Source of the DNA: Deltaproteobacteria bacterium
GTDB lineage: Bacteria; Myxococcota_A; UBA9160; JAJDAL01
Length of the DNA stretch: 64,000 bases
Direction of reading: 5' to 3'
Assembly: GCA_029261875.1 (NCBI GenBank)
Contig: JAJDAL010000024.1
Coordinates: 248,001 to 312,000 of the forward strand
Below the pieces are notes generated by a model. That model did not search any database. It was not told the DNA's origin and saw only the letters and a program-made list of their open reading frames with translations. The translations under genes were made by a program, and so were the position numbers. The first letter of the stretch is position 1, and each line of letters starts with the position of its first letter. Shown in pieces: positions 25,051 to 33,173 of the stretch.

Positions 25051-26156
25051 TTCGTTTCCTCGATGGGTTGATGAGCCAGCTGATGATTTCGTACGGGAAC
25101 ATCCATACGCCCGATGGCGGACTCGCGAATACTGCCGAGAAACAGCGAACCCTCGCTCTCGATCGCACTGGAAATGTTTGCAAAGTGACCCGTTGTGTCC
25201 TGCAGGTTGTGGACGATGTTTCCCTCGAGATCCACGCCGAGTACCACGCCCCGCGGCGTCGGGCGGCCCACGAAATCGAGCAGGGAGCCGGGGATCCGCG
25301 CAACCATCTTTTTCAGCCAGGCGCCTTGGCGCGGCATCCAATCCATGGCGGCGTCACGCGGGTACACCAGAGCGACCCAAAAGAGATCTTTGCCATTGAA
25401 GGTGACGTTGTCGGGCAATGCGGGGAGGTTGTCGAGGAACACTTCGTGGGTTCCCGCCCGAGGGCCCTTCAACCACAGGCGCCGGGTGCGGTAGGCCAGG
25501 GATTCGTTGACGAGCACATAGGCTTCGTCCGGACCGAAAGCCACGCCGTTGGCAAAACGCAGGCCTTCGAGCCGCACCCGCGTCTCGCCACTGCGCGGGT
25601 CGTAGCTGATGAGGCGGCCCGTGGCGCGGCCCTCGAGAAACTCGAAGGCGTCGTGGTGTTCCGGGAAGCGCTGGGAGCCGTCGGTGAACCAGATCGTACC
25701 GTCTTGCGCGATGGCGAGATCGTCGACGAACAACATCGGCTTCCCGTCGATGCGGTCGACGTGCACCGAGATCTCGCCATCGGGCGTCACGCGCAGGAGA
25801 CCCCGATCCGCGTCCACGCACCAGAGGTTCCCAGCAGCGTCGAACTCCATCCCCCCCGGCGAGCCCCCCGTATTCGCGAGCGTCTCGACCCGGCTCCCAT
25901 CGCGCGCGATTCGCACGATGCGCCCGTCGCGCAGACCGGAGTAGAGCGATCCATCCACATGAAGGGCCACGCTTTCGGGACCCAGCACACGCCCGTCGGC
26001 GATACGATCCGCCGCTGCGAGCGCCCGATTCTCCTCGAACGCGCCGTTGAATCCGGGCGAAGGCGCGGGATCCCACGCGACGGGTTCGATGGGGACCGGC
26101 CAGAACAGGAAATAGGCCACCAGCAGCACCACACCGAGGAGAAGGAAGAGTTTCAT
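25047..26156 (-). CDS. membrane-anchored SMP-30/strictosidine synthase-like six-bladed propeller
   Basis: A 369-residue protein with one N-terminal membrane anchor (LFLLLGVVLLVAYFLFWPV) and a beta-propeller domain. Repeated G-x-I-W/L-x-x-D patterns (GNLWCVDADRGLLRV, GTIWFTDGSQRFPEH) and the LRFANGVAFGPDEAYVLVNES block are the strictosidine-synthase/gluconolactonase signature, including the acidic and Asn calcium-site residues. Homologues such as APMAP are lactone hydrolases or esterases; here it likely faces the periplasm. Start overlaps the upstream TetR stop (ATGA) and its own stop overlaps the DUF4345-like gene, forming a tight three-gene operon. Confidence 0.87.
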   Translation of the reverse strand: MKLFLLLGVVLLVAYFLFWPVPIEPVAWDPAPSPGFNGAFEENRALAAADRIADGRVLGPESVALHVDGSLYSGLRDGRIVRIARDGSRVETLANTGGSPGGMEFDAAGNLWCVDADRGLLRVTPDGEISVHVDRIDGKPMLFVDDLAIAQDGTIWFTDGSQRFPEHHDAFEFLEGRATGRLISYDPRSGETRVRLEGLRFANGVAFGPDEAYVLVNESLAYRTRRLWLKGPRAGTHEVFLDNLPALPDNVTFNGKDLFWVALVYPRDAAMDWMPRQGAWLKKMVARIPGSLLDFVGRPTPRGVVLGVDLEGNIVHNLQDTTGHFANISSAIESEGSLFLGSIRESAIGRMDVPVRNHQLAHQPIEETK

Positions 26157-26809
26157 GTGTCGGCTCCGATCAGCGCGCGCAGTGTCCCTCGCAGAAACCG
26201 CGCGGCGCGCTCGCGAACGTCCGGGTCTTCGTAGACCGACCCGCCGAGGAGCGCGCGTTGAACTGGGGAATCACAGAAGAGTGTGGCGGCGGTGTAGAGC
26301 CCCGAGAAGAGTACGAGGACGGGTTCGAATTCGTCGGCGCGCTCCGGGGTCATTCGCTTGCGAATCTCCGCCTCGACGAAGGAGACCACTTGCACGTCGT
26401 GGTCCATGAGCGTGGGGAGATCCGGCGGCGCCTGGCCGGAAAAGCTTTCGACCGCCATGGGGGCGATGGCGGGATGGCGCGCGAACAAGGCCACCACGTT
26501 GTCGACGAGCAGATCGACTTGCGCCCCGGTATCGAGACGATCGGCCTGAGTCGCCACCTCAGCCACCAGCTCCACCAGGTGCCGCGCGTGCAGGCGGCAC
26601 ACGGCTTCGTACAACGTGGCCTTGTTCTTCCAATGCAGGTGGAGGGTGGCCACGTTGACGCCCGCCGCGTCTGAGACACCGCGCACGGTGACGCGGTCGT
26701 ATCCCTGGGCGGCGAACAACCGCTCGGCTTCGCGCAGTACGCAGGCGCGCCGGGTTTCGGGTTCATGCTGGGAGCGATCGAGCGAAGTGTCGAAGTCGAA
26801 TGCGAGCAT
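26153..26809 (-). CDS. TetR family transcriptional regulator, probably autoregulated
   Basis: A 218-residue regulator with an N-terminal helix-turn-helix (REAERLFAAQGYDRVTVRGV, then AAGVNVATLHLHWKNKATLY) and a helical effector domain. I choose the ATG at 26809: TATACT lies exactly 6 nt upstream with no Shine-Dalgarno sequence, so the mRNA may be leaderless; an in-frame start at 26860 would translate through a perfect 22-bp palindrome (26818-26839) that looks like the operator. It leads an operon with the SMP-30-like and DUF4345-like genes and is divergent from a second TetR gene. Confidence 0.88.
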   Translation of the reverse strand: MLAFDFDTSLDRSQHEPETRRACVLREAERLFAAQGYDRVTVRGVSDAAGVNVATLHLHWKNKATLYEAVCRLHARHLVELVAEVATQADRLDTGAQVDLLVDNVVALFARHPAIAPMAVESFSGQAPPDLPTLMDHDVQVVSFVEAEIRKRMTPERADEFEPVLVLFSGLYTAATLFCDSPVQRALLGGSVYEDPDVRERAARFLRGTLRALIGADT

Positions 26810-26817
26810 GGAGGTAG

Positions 26818-26839
26818 TATAAGCAAACGTTTGCTTATA
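26818..26839. promoter_or_regulatory. perfect 22-bp palindrome (TetR operator candidate)
   Basis: TATAAGCAAAC/GTTTGCTTATA is perfectly self-complementary over 22 bp. On the minus strand it fills the spacer between a TTGTTA -35 and the TATACT -10 that ends 6 nt before the TetR ATG, the classic position for an autorepression site. Confidence 0.7.
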
Positions 26840-26923
26840 TAACAACAACAATTTCTCCACGGCCGGGGTGGGGCAAGATTTCGCTTCAAGTGTTCGGTTT
26901 TATTGTCGAAAATTTTAATCGAT

Positions 26924-26949
26924 TGATTCAATCAAATGATTCAATCAAA
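26924..26949. repeat. two adjacent 13-bp repeats, each containing a palindrome (operator candidate)
   Basis: TGATTCAATCAAA occurs twice back to back (26924-26936, 26937-26949); each unit contains the 11-bp palindrome TGATTCAATCA. It ends 8 bp before the ATG of the plus-strand TetR gene, so a bound repressor would block that transcript. Confidence 0.55.
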
Positions 26950-26957
26950 CTCGCCTC

Positions 26958-27605
26958 ATGAAGCTTCGAGGCTCCGCCCGCGGACGGGGCGCAGACGGAC
27001 AGGCCACCCGGGCGCGCCTGATCGAGGCCGCCGAAAAGGTCTTCTCCCAGAGTGGGATGGAGGCGGTTTCCTTGCGCCGGGTCGCGGCCGCGGCCGGCGT
27101 GAATTCCGCCGCCGTCCACTATCACTTCGGTTCGCGCGAAGCGCTGATCGAAGGGGTCGTGCTACACCGAGTCGAAACCATCCAGCAACGTCGCGAGGCT
27201 TTGCTCGCCAGTCCCGAAACGCAAGACGCCGCCGAAGTGCGACGCATGGTGGAAGTGATTGCCATTCCCTGGGCGGAATTGATCGAACGCGAAGGCGAGT
27301 CGGGCCGCGCCTACGTGAAACTCATGGCCAAGCTCTACGCCGATGGGCGGGCCTTCATCTCCGACTTCGTCACCGCACGATTCGGGGAGAGCTACCGGGA
27401 AATCGGCGATCGCGTCGAGCGCGCGCTCCCGGGCGTTCCCCGACCGGTGCTCAACCGCCGGCTGGTACTCGTTCTCCAAGCGGCGCTTTCGGCACTCGCC
27501 GATTCCAACGCTTTTGCCGTGTCGGGTGACGTTCTTCCCCCGCCGCGTGAAAGCCTCGAGGAACTGGTCGACTTCCTCACGGCCGGCCTCCGGGCGGGAG
27601 CATAG
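26958..27605 (+). CDS. TetR family regulator heading a beta-oxidation-like operon
   Basis: A 215-residue TetR protein. The helix-turn-helix is standard (RARLIEAAEKVFSQSGMEAV, then RRVAAAAGVNSAAVHYHFGS), and the C-terminal half has the TetR_C_33/DUF1956-like helical pattern. No Shine-Dalgarno site precedes the ATG; the tandem 13-bp palindromic repeat ends 8 bp before it. Its stop is one base from the GTG of the first acyl-CoA dehydrogenase, so it is cotranscribed with five acyl-CoA genes and probably senses an acyl-CoA from that pathway. Confidence 0.88.
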   Translation: MKLRGSARGRGADGQATRARLIEAAEKVFSQSGMEAVSLRRVAAAAGVNSAAVHYHFGSREALIEGVVLHRVETIQQRREALLASPETQDAAEVRRMVEVIAIPWAELIEREGESGRAYVKLMAKLYADGRAFISDFVTARFGESYREIGDRVERALPGVPRPVLNRRLVLVLQAALSALADSNAFAVSGDVLPPPRESLEELVDFLTAGLRAGA

Positions 27606-27606
27606 A

Positions 27607-28767
27607 GTGGATTTCGAATGGGATGCCGAGCACATCGCTTTTCGCGATGAACTGCGTGCCTTCATCGGCGAATGGCGAACCCCGGAGCTGCTCGCCGAGT
27701 ACGCGGCCACCTACGGCGGCTCCGGAGCGCGGATCCGAAAGTTCCACGACGCCATCGGAGAACGCGGCTGGATGACCCTGTGTTGGCCCGTCGAATCCGG
27801 CGGCCAGGGCAAGAGCATGCTCTACAACTTCATCTTCATCGAAGAGATGGAGTATTGGGGCATGCCCTACGGAAACCTCACCTTCACGTCGGTCGCACCG
27901 GCCCTCAACGCCTTCGGAAGCGAGGCGCAGAAGAAGGAATGGCTGCCGAAGATCTACAGCGGTGAACTCACCTTCGCCCTGGGCTACAGCGAACCCAACG
28001 CCGGCACCGACCTGGCTTCCCTCCGAACTCGGGCCGACCGCGACGGCGATCACTGGGTGATCAACGGCCAGAAGATCTGGACCTCGCTCGCCGACGTCTC
28101 GACTCATCTCTGGCTCGCGGTGCGGACCAACCCCGATGCAGCCAAGCACGCGGGGATCTCGATCATCGTGGTTCCGACGGACACGCCGGGTGTCACGATC
28201 CGCCCACTCCATACGATGTATGGGGGACACACCAACGAAACCTTCTACGACGACGTTCGCGTTCCGATCGAAAATTGTGTGGGTGGGATCGATCAGGGTT
28301 GGGCGATCGTCATGCACGCACTCAATCACGAACGCGTCGCCCTGGCGGCGACGGGAGGATTGGCGCGGATCTACGATCAGCTCGTCGATCACCTGCGAAC
28401 CCACCGACCCGAGCGGTTGGCCAACCCCGTCGTCCGTCTGCGGCTCGCCGAACTGAAACTCGAGCTTCACGAGCATCGCGCCCTGGCGCTGCGCAACGCA
28501 TGGATCCTCGCCCAAGGCGGGACGCCCATCGTCGAAGCCTCCATGGCAAAGATTTCCGCCACCGAGCTACGCACGCAGCTCGCGAACGCCGCCATGGACC
28601 TGCTCGGGCGGGACGGCGGCTTGAGCGCCGAATCCGCTGAGCGGGCTCCCTTCGCGGGCAAAGCCGAATTCAATTTCCGCCTCTCCCCCATCTTCCGCTT
28701 CGGTGGCGGAACCAACGAGATTCAACGCGACATCATCGCCGCGGCGGGTCTCGGTTTGCCGCGTTGA
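27607..28767 (+). CDS. acyl-CoA dehydrogenase, large partner
   Basis: A 386-residue FAD-dependent acyl-CoA dehydrogenase catalysing alpha-beta desaturation of an acyl-CoA. Conserved parts include LGYSEPNAGTDLASLRTRA (FAD/substrate loop), GWAIVMHALNHERVALA, and the C-terminal FGGGTNEIQRDIIAAAGLGL. The GTG at 27607 follows the TetR stop directly with GGGAG upstream. Pattern resembles actinobacterial FadE subunits of steroid or branched-chain pathways that work as heteromers; the next gene is a shorter paralogue 10 bp downstream, supporting this. Confidence 0.92.
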   Translation: MDFEWDAEHIAFRDELRAFIGEWRTPELLAEYAATYGGSGARIRKFHDAIGERGWMTLCWPVESGGQGKSMLYNFIFIEEMEYWGMPYGNLTFTSVAPALNAFGSEAQKKEWLPKIYSGELTFALGYSEPNAGTDLASLRTRADRDGDHWVINGQKIWTSLADVSTHLWLAVRTNPDAAKHAGISIIVVPTDTPGVTIRPLHTMYGGHTNETFYDDVRVPIENCVGGIDQGWAIVMHALNHERVALAATGGLARIYDQLVDHLRTHRPERLANPVVRLRLAELKLELHEHRALALRNAWILAQGGTPIVEASMAKISATELRTQLANAAMDLLGRDGGLSAESAERAPFAGKAEFNFRLSPIFRFGGGTNEIQRDIIAAAGLGLPR

Positions 28768-28777
28768 CGGAGCCCCC

Positions 28778-29863
28778 GTGAACCTCGAACTTTCGGAAAC
28801 CCAGACCCTGCTACAGCGCACCGTTCGCGACTTCCTGCGCGAGGAAGTCCCGTTCGAACGGGTTCGCTCCTGTGAGCGGGAGAATCAGTGGGATGCGGCG
28901 TTGTGGAATGCGATCGCGGAACAGGGTTGGCTCGGAATCGCGTTCTCCGAGAATCTCGGCGGGGCGGGCGGTTCCTTCGTGGACCTGGGTTTGTGGGTCG
29001 AAGAATTCGCCCAACGCGCGGCGATCGTTCCCGTACTCGAAGTCAGCACTTGCGGGCGAATTCTGCAGGACTTCGCGGATGCCGAAGAAAGCCGCCGATG
29101 GATCGAACCGATTCTGGCCGGCCTGGCTCTGCCTGTCCCCGCCATCCTCGAAAGCGACGACGATTTTGAATCCATCCGGGCCGAAGTGGTGGACGGCGTC
29201 TTGACGGGCGCGAAGACCTACGTCGATTACGCGCAATTCGCGACCCATCACCTGGTTGCCGCGCGATCGCCGGAAGGCATCGGGCTTTGGCTCGTCGACG
29301 CCCGGAATGCTGGCGTTCAGGTCGAACCCTTGCGCTCCATTGGGCGCACCCCGGTGGGTTCCGTGCGTTACGCAGGAGTCCCCGCCCAAGCGGTGGGGGA
29401 CCACTCTGCCTATCGCGCTCTGCTGCGCATGGCCCGGGCCCTCGCGGCCGTCCAGTGCCTGGGAAGCATGCAGACTGCCCTGAATCAAACCACCGCCTAC
29501 GCAAAACTGCGAAAGCAGTTTGGGAAACCGATCGGGAGTTTCCAGGCGGTTCGCCACCACTGCGCCAACATGGCGATCCGAATCGAGAGCGTTCGCGGCC
29601 TTTGTTACAGCGCGCTGAGTTCGCTCGACTCCCCCCAACCTTCGGATGAACGGATCGACAGCGCGAAGGCGTCGGCCTCCCTGGCCGCTCCGGAAGTCAC
29701 CATGCTGGCCCATCAGATTCACGGCGGAAATGGCGTCATCGAGGAAAACGATCTCTACTTCTTCACGCTGCGTGCGAAAGAACGTTCGCTCGCGTGGGGG
29801 AGCAGCGTGGAATGTCTAGACAACATCGCCCAGGGCGTCGCAGCCCCGACCGATTGGCTCTAA
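28778..29863 (+). CDS. acyl-CoA dehydrogenase, shorter partner subunit
   Basis: A 361-residue acyl-CoA dehydrogenase-family protein, short for the family. FSENLGGAGGSFVDL, the AKLRKQFGKPIGSFQAVRH block (FAD and substrate region), and HQIHGGNGVIEENDLYFF are recognisable, while the middle beta-domain is diverged (ILESDDDF in place of the usual T-E-P-x-AGSD). This asymmetry is what is seen in ChsE-type heterotetramers, where each dimer has one active FAD site. GTG start 10 bp after the previous stop. Likely partner of the 386-residue subunit. Confidence 0.88.
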   Translation: MNLELSETQTLLQRTVRDFLREEVPFERVRSCERENQWDAALWNAIAEQGWLGIAFSENLGGAGGSFVDLGLWVEEFAQRAAIVPVLEVSTCGRILQDFADAEESRRWIEPILAGLALPVPAILESDDDFESIRAEVVDGVLTGAKTYVDYAQFATHHLVAARSPEGIGLWLVDARNAGVQVEPLRSIGRTPVGSVRYAGVPAQAVGDHSAYRALLRMARALAAVQCLGSMQTALNQTTAYAKLRKQFGKPIGSFQAVRHHCANMAIRIESVRGLCYSALSSLDSPQPSDERIDSAKASASLAAPEVTMLAHQIHGGNGVIEENDLYFFTLRAKERSLAWGSSVECLDNIAQGVAAPTDWL

Positions 29864-29889
29864 TCGACACCTGTAGGAAAGGAACGAAC

Positions 29890-31509
29890 ATGGAATTCAA
29901 TCTGGCAGACCTCTTCGAGAATGCCGTCGATCATTGGGGTGAATCCGAATGCCTGGTCGCCGATGGCAAGCGTCGCACGTTTCTCGAGATGGAAGAGCGC
30001 GCGAATCGCCTGGCCCATCATCTGGCCGATCAGGGCATCGGCCCCGGCGACCACGTGGGCATCTACGCGCTCAACTGCGCGGAGTGGGTGGAGACGCTCT
30101 GGGCGGTCTTCAAGATCCGCGCAATCTGGATCAACATCAATTACCGCTACGTGGAAGACGAGCTGCGATACGTGTTCGACAACGCCGACTTGAAAGCCCT
30201 GGTGTATCAGCGCGCCTTCGCTCCCCGCGTACGCGCATGCCGCGACGCCATGCCGGATCTGCGACACAGCCTGGTGATCGAAGACGGATCCTCGGAGAGT
30301 GCGGACGGCTTGGATTCGCTCGAATTCGAAAAGGCCATGGCAGCGGGTTCGCCGGAGCGCGATTTTGGACCCCGCTCACCCGATGATCGCTACATGCTCT
30401 ACACCGGCGGAACCACGGGCATGCCGAAGGGCGTGGTCTGGCGTCACGAAGATGTCTTCTTCGCGTTGGGGGGCGGGCTCGAAACCCATACGGGTTGGCG
30501 CGCACAACGGCCGGAAGACATGATCGCCCACGGCGAAAAACCCGGACCCAAGGTATTTCTCTCCATCGCACCCTTGATGCACGGCGCTTCACAATGGTCG
30601 GTCATGTCCGGCAGTTTCGTGGGACGCAAGAACGTGCTCATGAGTAAGTTCGACCCGGAAGAGGTATGGCGACTCGTGTCCGAGGAGAAGGTTCAGGGAC
30701 TCATGGTGACCGGTGACGCCATGGGCCGCCCCATGGCGGATGCACTCCCCAAAGCCATGCAAGAGCACGACCTTTCTTCGCTGCTGATCGTGACCAGCAG
30801 CGCGGCCGTATTTTCTCCGACCGTGAAAGACGACTTCTTCGACCACCTGCCCAATCTTCTGATCATCGATGGCGTCGGCGCATCCGAGGCAGGCAACAAC
30901 GGCGTGCTCATCTGCACCAAGGGCAACACCCACATGACCGGCGGCGGTCCCACGTTCTCACCCGGCGAAGGCACCGTGGTGCTCGACGACAACCTCGAAG
31001 TCGTACCCGCGGGTTCCGCGACGATCGGAAAGATTGCACGCTCGGGAAACATCCCGGTCGAGTATTACAAAGACCCGGAGAAGACAGCTCAGGTTTACGT
31101 GATCGGAGCGGACGGGCAGCGCTATTCGATGCCCGGCGATTTCGCTCGAATGGAAGCGGATGGTCGCATCACCCTGATGGGTCGAGGCTCCGTTTCGATC
31201 AACTCGGGTGGAGAGAAGATCTATCCGGAGGAAGTCGAATCCGCCATCAAGTCGCACCCCGCTGCCTACGACGCCTTGGTGATTGGGGTGCCCGACGCGC
31301 GTTGGGGAAGCCGGGTCGCTGCCGTGGTGGAACTCCGCCCGGATGCATCCCTCGATTTGTCGGAGCTTCAGGAACACTGTCGAGGCAAGATCGCAGGCTT
31401 CAAAGTTCCCCGGGAATTGCACCTCGCCAGGAAGATCGAACGCTCCCCCAGCGGGAAGCCCGATTATCGCTGGGCCAAGCAGGTCGCGCTCGGCGAGATC
31501 GAGGGATAG
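29890..31509 (+). CDS. AMP-binding acyl-CoA synthetase (FadD-like)
   Basis: A 539-residue adenylate-forming enzyme activating a carboxylic acid with ATP and CoA. The P-loop-like YTGGTTGMPKGV, the A5 region DGVGASEAGNNG, the A7 motif SMPGDFARMEADGRITLMGR and the A8 hinge GGEKIYPEEVE are all in order; the A10 lysine is in SPSGKPDYRWAK. Pattern matches mycobacterial-type FadD acyl-CoA synthetases for steroid side chains or unusual acids. AAGGA precedes the ATG by 6-8 nt. Fourth gene of the tetR-ACAD-ACAD-fadD-ech operon; it would feed acyl-CoA to the dehydrogenases. Confidence 0.93.
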   Translation: MEFNLADLFENAVDHWGESECLVADGKRRTFLEMEERANRLAHHLADQGIGPGDHVGIYALNCAEWVETLWAVFKIRAIWININYRYVEDELRYVFDNADLKALVYQRAFAPRVRACRDAMPDLRHSLVIEDGSSESADGLDSLEFEKAMAAGSPERDFGPRSPDDRYMLYTGGTTGMPKGVVWRHEDVFFALGGGLETHTGWRAQRPEDMIAHGEKPGPKVFLSIAPLMHGASQWSVMSGSFVGRKNVLMSKFDPEEVWRLVSEEKVQGLMVTGDAMGRPMADALPKAMQEHDLSSLLIVTSSAAVFSPTVKDDFFDHLPNLLIIDGVGASEAGNNGVLICTKGNTHMTGGGPTFSPGEGTVVLDDNLEVVPAGSATIGKIARSGNIPVEYYKDPEKTAQVYVIGADGQRYSMPGDFARMEADGRITLMGRGSVSINSGGEKIYPEEVESAIKSHPAAYDALVIGVPDARWGSRVAAVVELRPDASLDLSELQEHCRGKIAGFKVPRELHLARKIERSPSGKPDYRWAKQVALGEIEG

Positions 31510-31512
31510 CGG

Positions 31513-32328
31513 ATGCCGGAAGCGAGCCATCTCCTGGTCGACCGAAGTGACGGCGTCCTCACCCTGACCCTCAACCGACCCGAAGCCCGCAATGCCTTGA
31601 GCCCGCAGCTGCTCGTTCGTTTGACGGAAGCCTGGCACGAATTCCGCGACGATCCGGACCTGCGCGTGGCCATCCTGACCGGTGCGGGCGACGAGGATTT
31701 CTGCGCCGGTGGCGATTTGAAACGCACGATGCCCATGCTGACCGGTGCGAGGCCACCGCACGATGAATGGGATCACAAACTCCTCGCCCGACCCGAAGCC
31801 TTCACGGATGCGATCCTGCGCGGATTCGAACTCTACAAACCGGTGATCGTCGCCGTGAATGGACGCGCACTCGGTGGCGGGACCGAGATCACCAATGCCT
31901 GCGACCTGCGGGTCGCCGCGGAGCACGCGGTCTTCGGGACCCCCGAAGCCAAGGTCGGTCTGATTCCGGGTGGAGGCTCGCTCTCGCGTCTACCGCGCCA
32001 GATCCCCTACGCGAAAGCCCTCGAACTGCTGATGATCGGCGATCCGATTTCCGCCCAGGAAGCCCTCGCTCTCGGTTTACTCAATTACGTCGTCCCCAAA
32101 GCGAAGCTACTCGACAAGGCCCACGAACTCGCTTCGAAACTCGCCGCCAATGGCCCGCTTGCAATCCGAAAGATCAAGGAAGGAGTCGTCCGATCGAGCG
32201 GACGACCGCTCGCGGAAGCGCTGCAGATCGAGAACGAAGTCTCCGCGGCCGTGATGGCGTCCAAGGACGCGCGAGAAGGACCGCGCGCGTTCAAGGAAAA
32301 GCGCAAGCCGGTTTTCAGCGGCGAGTAG
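31513..32328 (+). CDS. enoyl-CoA hydratase/isomerase (crotonase family)
   Basis: A 271-residue crotonase. Oxyanion-hole segments GAGDEDFCAGGDLK and GRALGGGTEITNACDL are present; Glu in GGGTE and Glu in GTPEAKVGL correspond to the two catalytic glutamates of hydratases, so true hydratase activity is plausible. Starts 3 bp after the acyl-CoA synthetase stop and ends the operon, converging on the phytanoyl-CoA dioxygenase-like gene. Confidence 0.93.
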   Translation: MPEASHLLVDRSDGVLTLTLNRPEARNALSPQLLVRLTEAWHEFRDDPDLRVAILTGAGDEDFCAGGDLKRTMPMLTGARPPHDEWDHKLLARPEAFTDAILRGFELYKPVIVAVNGRALGGGTEITNACDLRVAAEHAVFGTPEAKVGLIPGGGSLSRLPRQIPYAKALELLMIGDPISAQEALALGLLNYVVPKAKLLDKAHELASKLAANGPLAIRKIKEGVVRSSGRPLAEALQIENEVSAAVMASKDAREGPRAFKEKRKPVFSGE

Positions 32329-32337
32329 CCCTTCGAC

Positions 32338-33156
32338 TCAGGATTCCTTCGAAGCGGGCAGCTTGTCCCACACCACACCGTTCTCGGCGCTCGGTTGATC
32401 GAGCAAGAACGTGGGGAGCTTCTTGTCGATGTGTCCCACCAGGCCTTTGTAGATCCCATAGCCCACCAGCTCCCGCAAGCGCGGTGTGAAACCACGCGCG
32501 ATCTCCGCAGGAATGCCGAGCTGTTGGTTTTCTTGTTGGCGGACCCATCCGGCGCAGTAGTTCATCGCGATCCCCACGCGGCGGTCCTGACTCTTGTTGG
32601 CGCCGCCGCCGTGCCACAGGCTGCCGTGCCAGACGAGAACGCTTCCCCGCGCCATTTCCGCGGGGATACTGTCGTAGTGCTTGCCATAGTCGGGCGAATG
32701 ATCGCTGCGATGAGAGCCCGGGATGATGCGCGTGGCCCCGTTTTCTTCGGTGAAGTCCGTTAGCGCCCACATGGTGTTGCAGACCAGGGGAACATGGGGC
32801 TTGGGGAGCGGCAACAGCTGGTCGTCCGCGTGAATCGGTTGGGGGGTCTCACCCGGATCGATCGCGATCGAAGACAACGACGAGATCAGGCAGCCGCTGT
32901 CCAACACACCTTCGACGAGGGGAAGCACGCCTGGGTGCACGGGGATCGCTTCGAAAAGGGAGCCGTGGACGAGAAGATTGTAGATGCGGACCGTCCTCTC
33001 CCCCTCGAAGGTGTTTTTCGAGGGCGTGACGTCGTATTGGTTTTCCAGGCGCGCCAATTCATCATTGCACTGCTCCACGAAATCCAGGTCGATGGCGTTC
33101 TCCACGATCGTGAAGCCATCGCGTTCGATGCGCTCGAGGTGAGGTGTGGTCTCCAT
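32338..33156 (-). CDS. phytanoyl-CoA dioxygenase (PhyH) family protein
   Basis: A 272-residue Fe(II)/2-oxoglutarate oxygenase-like protein. The iron triad is visible as H-x-D in PIHADDQ and the distal His in WHGSLWHGGGAN; the Arg in SQDRRVGIAM is the likely 2-oxoglutarate anchor. Family members hydroxylate alpha carbons of acyl-CoAs or diverse small molecules. The ATG at 33156 has GGAAAGCGAG upstream; the frame is open further 5' over the cyclase gene but the METTPHLERIERDGFTIVEN start is typical. It lies 17 bp downstream of the cyclase/AAA gene and could be cotranscribed with it. Confidence 0.88.
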   Translation of the reverse strand: METTPHLERIERDGFTIVENAIDLDFVEQCNDELARLENQYDVTPSKNTFEGERTVRIYNLLVHGSLFEAIPVHPGVLPLVEGVLDSGCLISSLSSIAIDPGETPQPIHADDQLLPLPKPHVPLVCNTMWALTDFTEENGATRIIPGSHRSDHSPDYGKHYDSIPAEMARGSVLVWHGSLWHGGGANKSQDRRVGIAMNYCAGWVRQQENQQLGIPAEIARGFTPRLRELVGYGIYKGLVGHIDKKLPTFLLDQPSAENGVVWDKLPASKES

Positions 33157-33173
33157 GGGTACTCGCTTTCCGA

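Noticed and set aside
26153..26860. Longer TetR protein starting at 26860
   Set aside because: It would translate through the perfect 22-bp palindrome and the -10 box; the ATG at 26809 starts at the normal TetR N-terminus.
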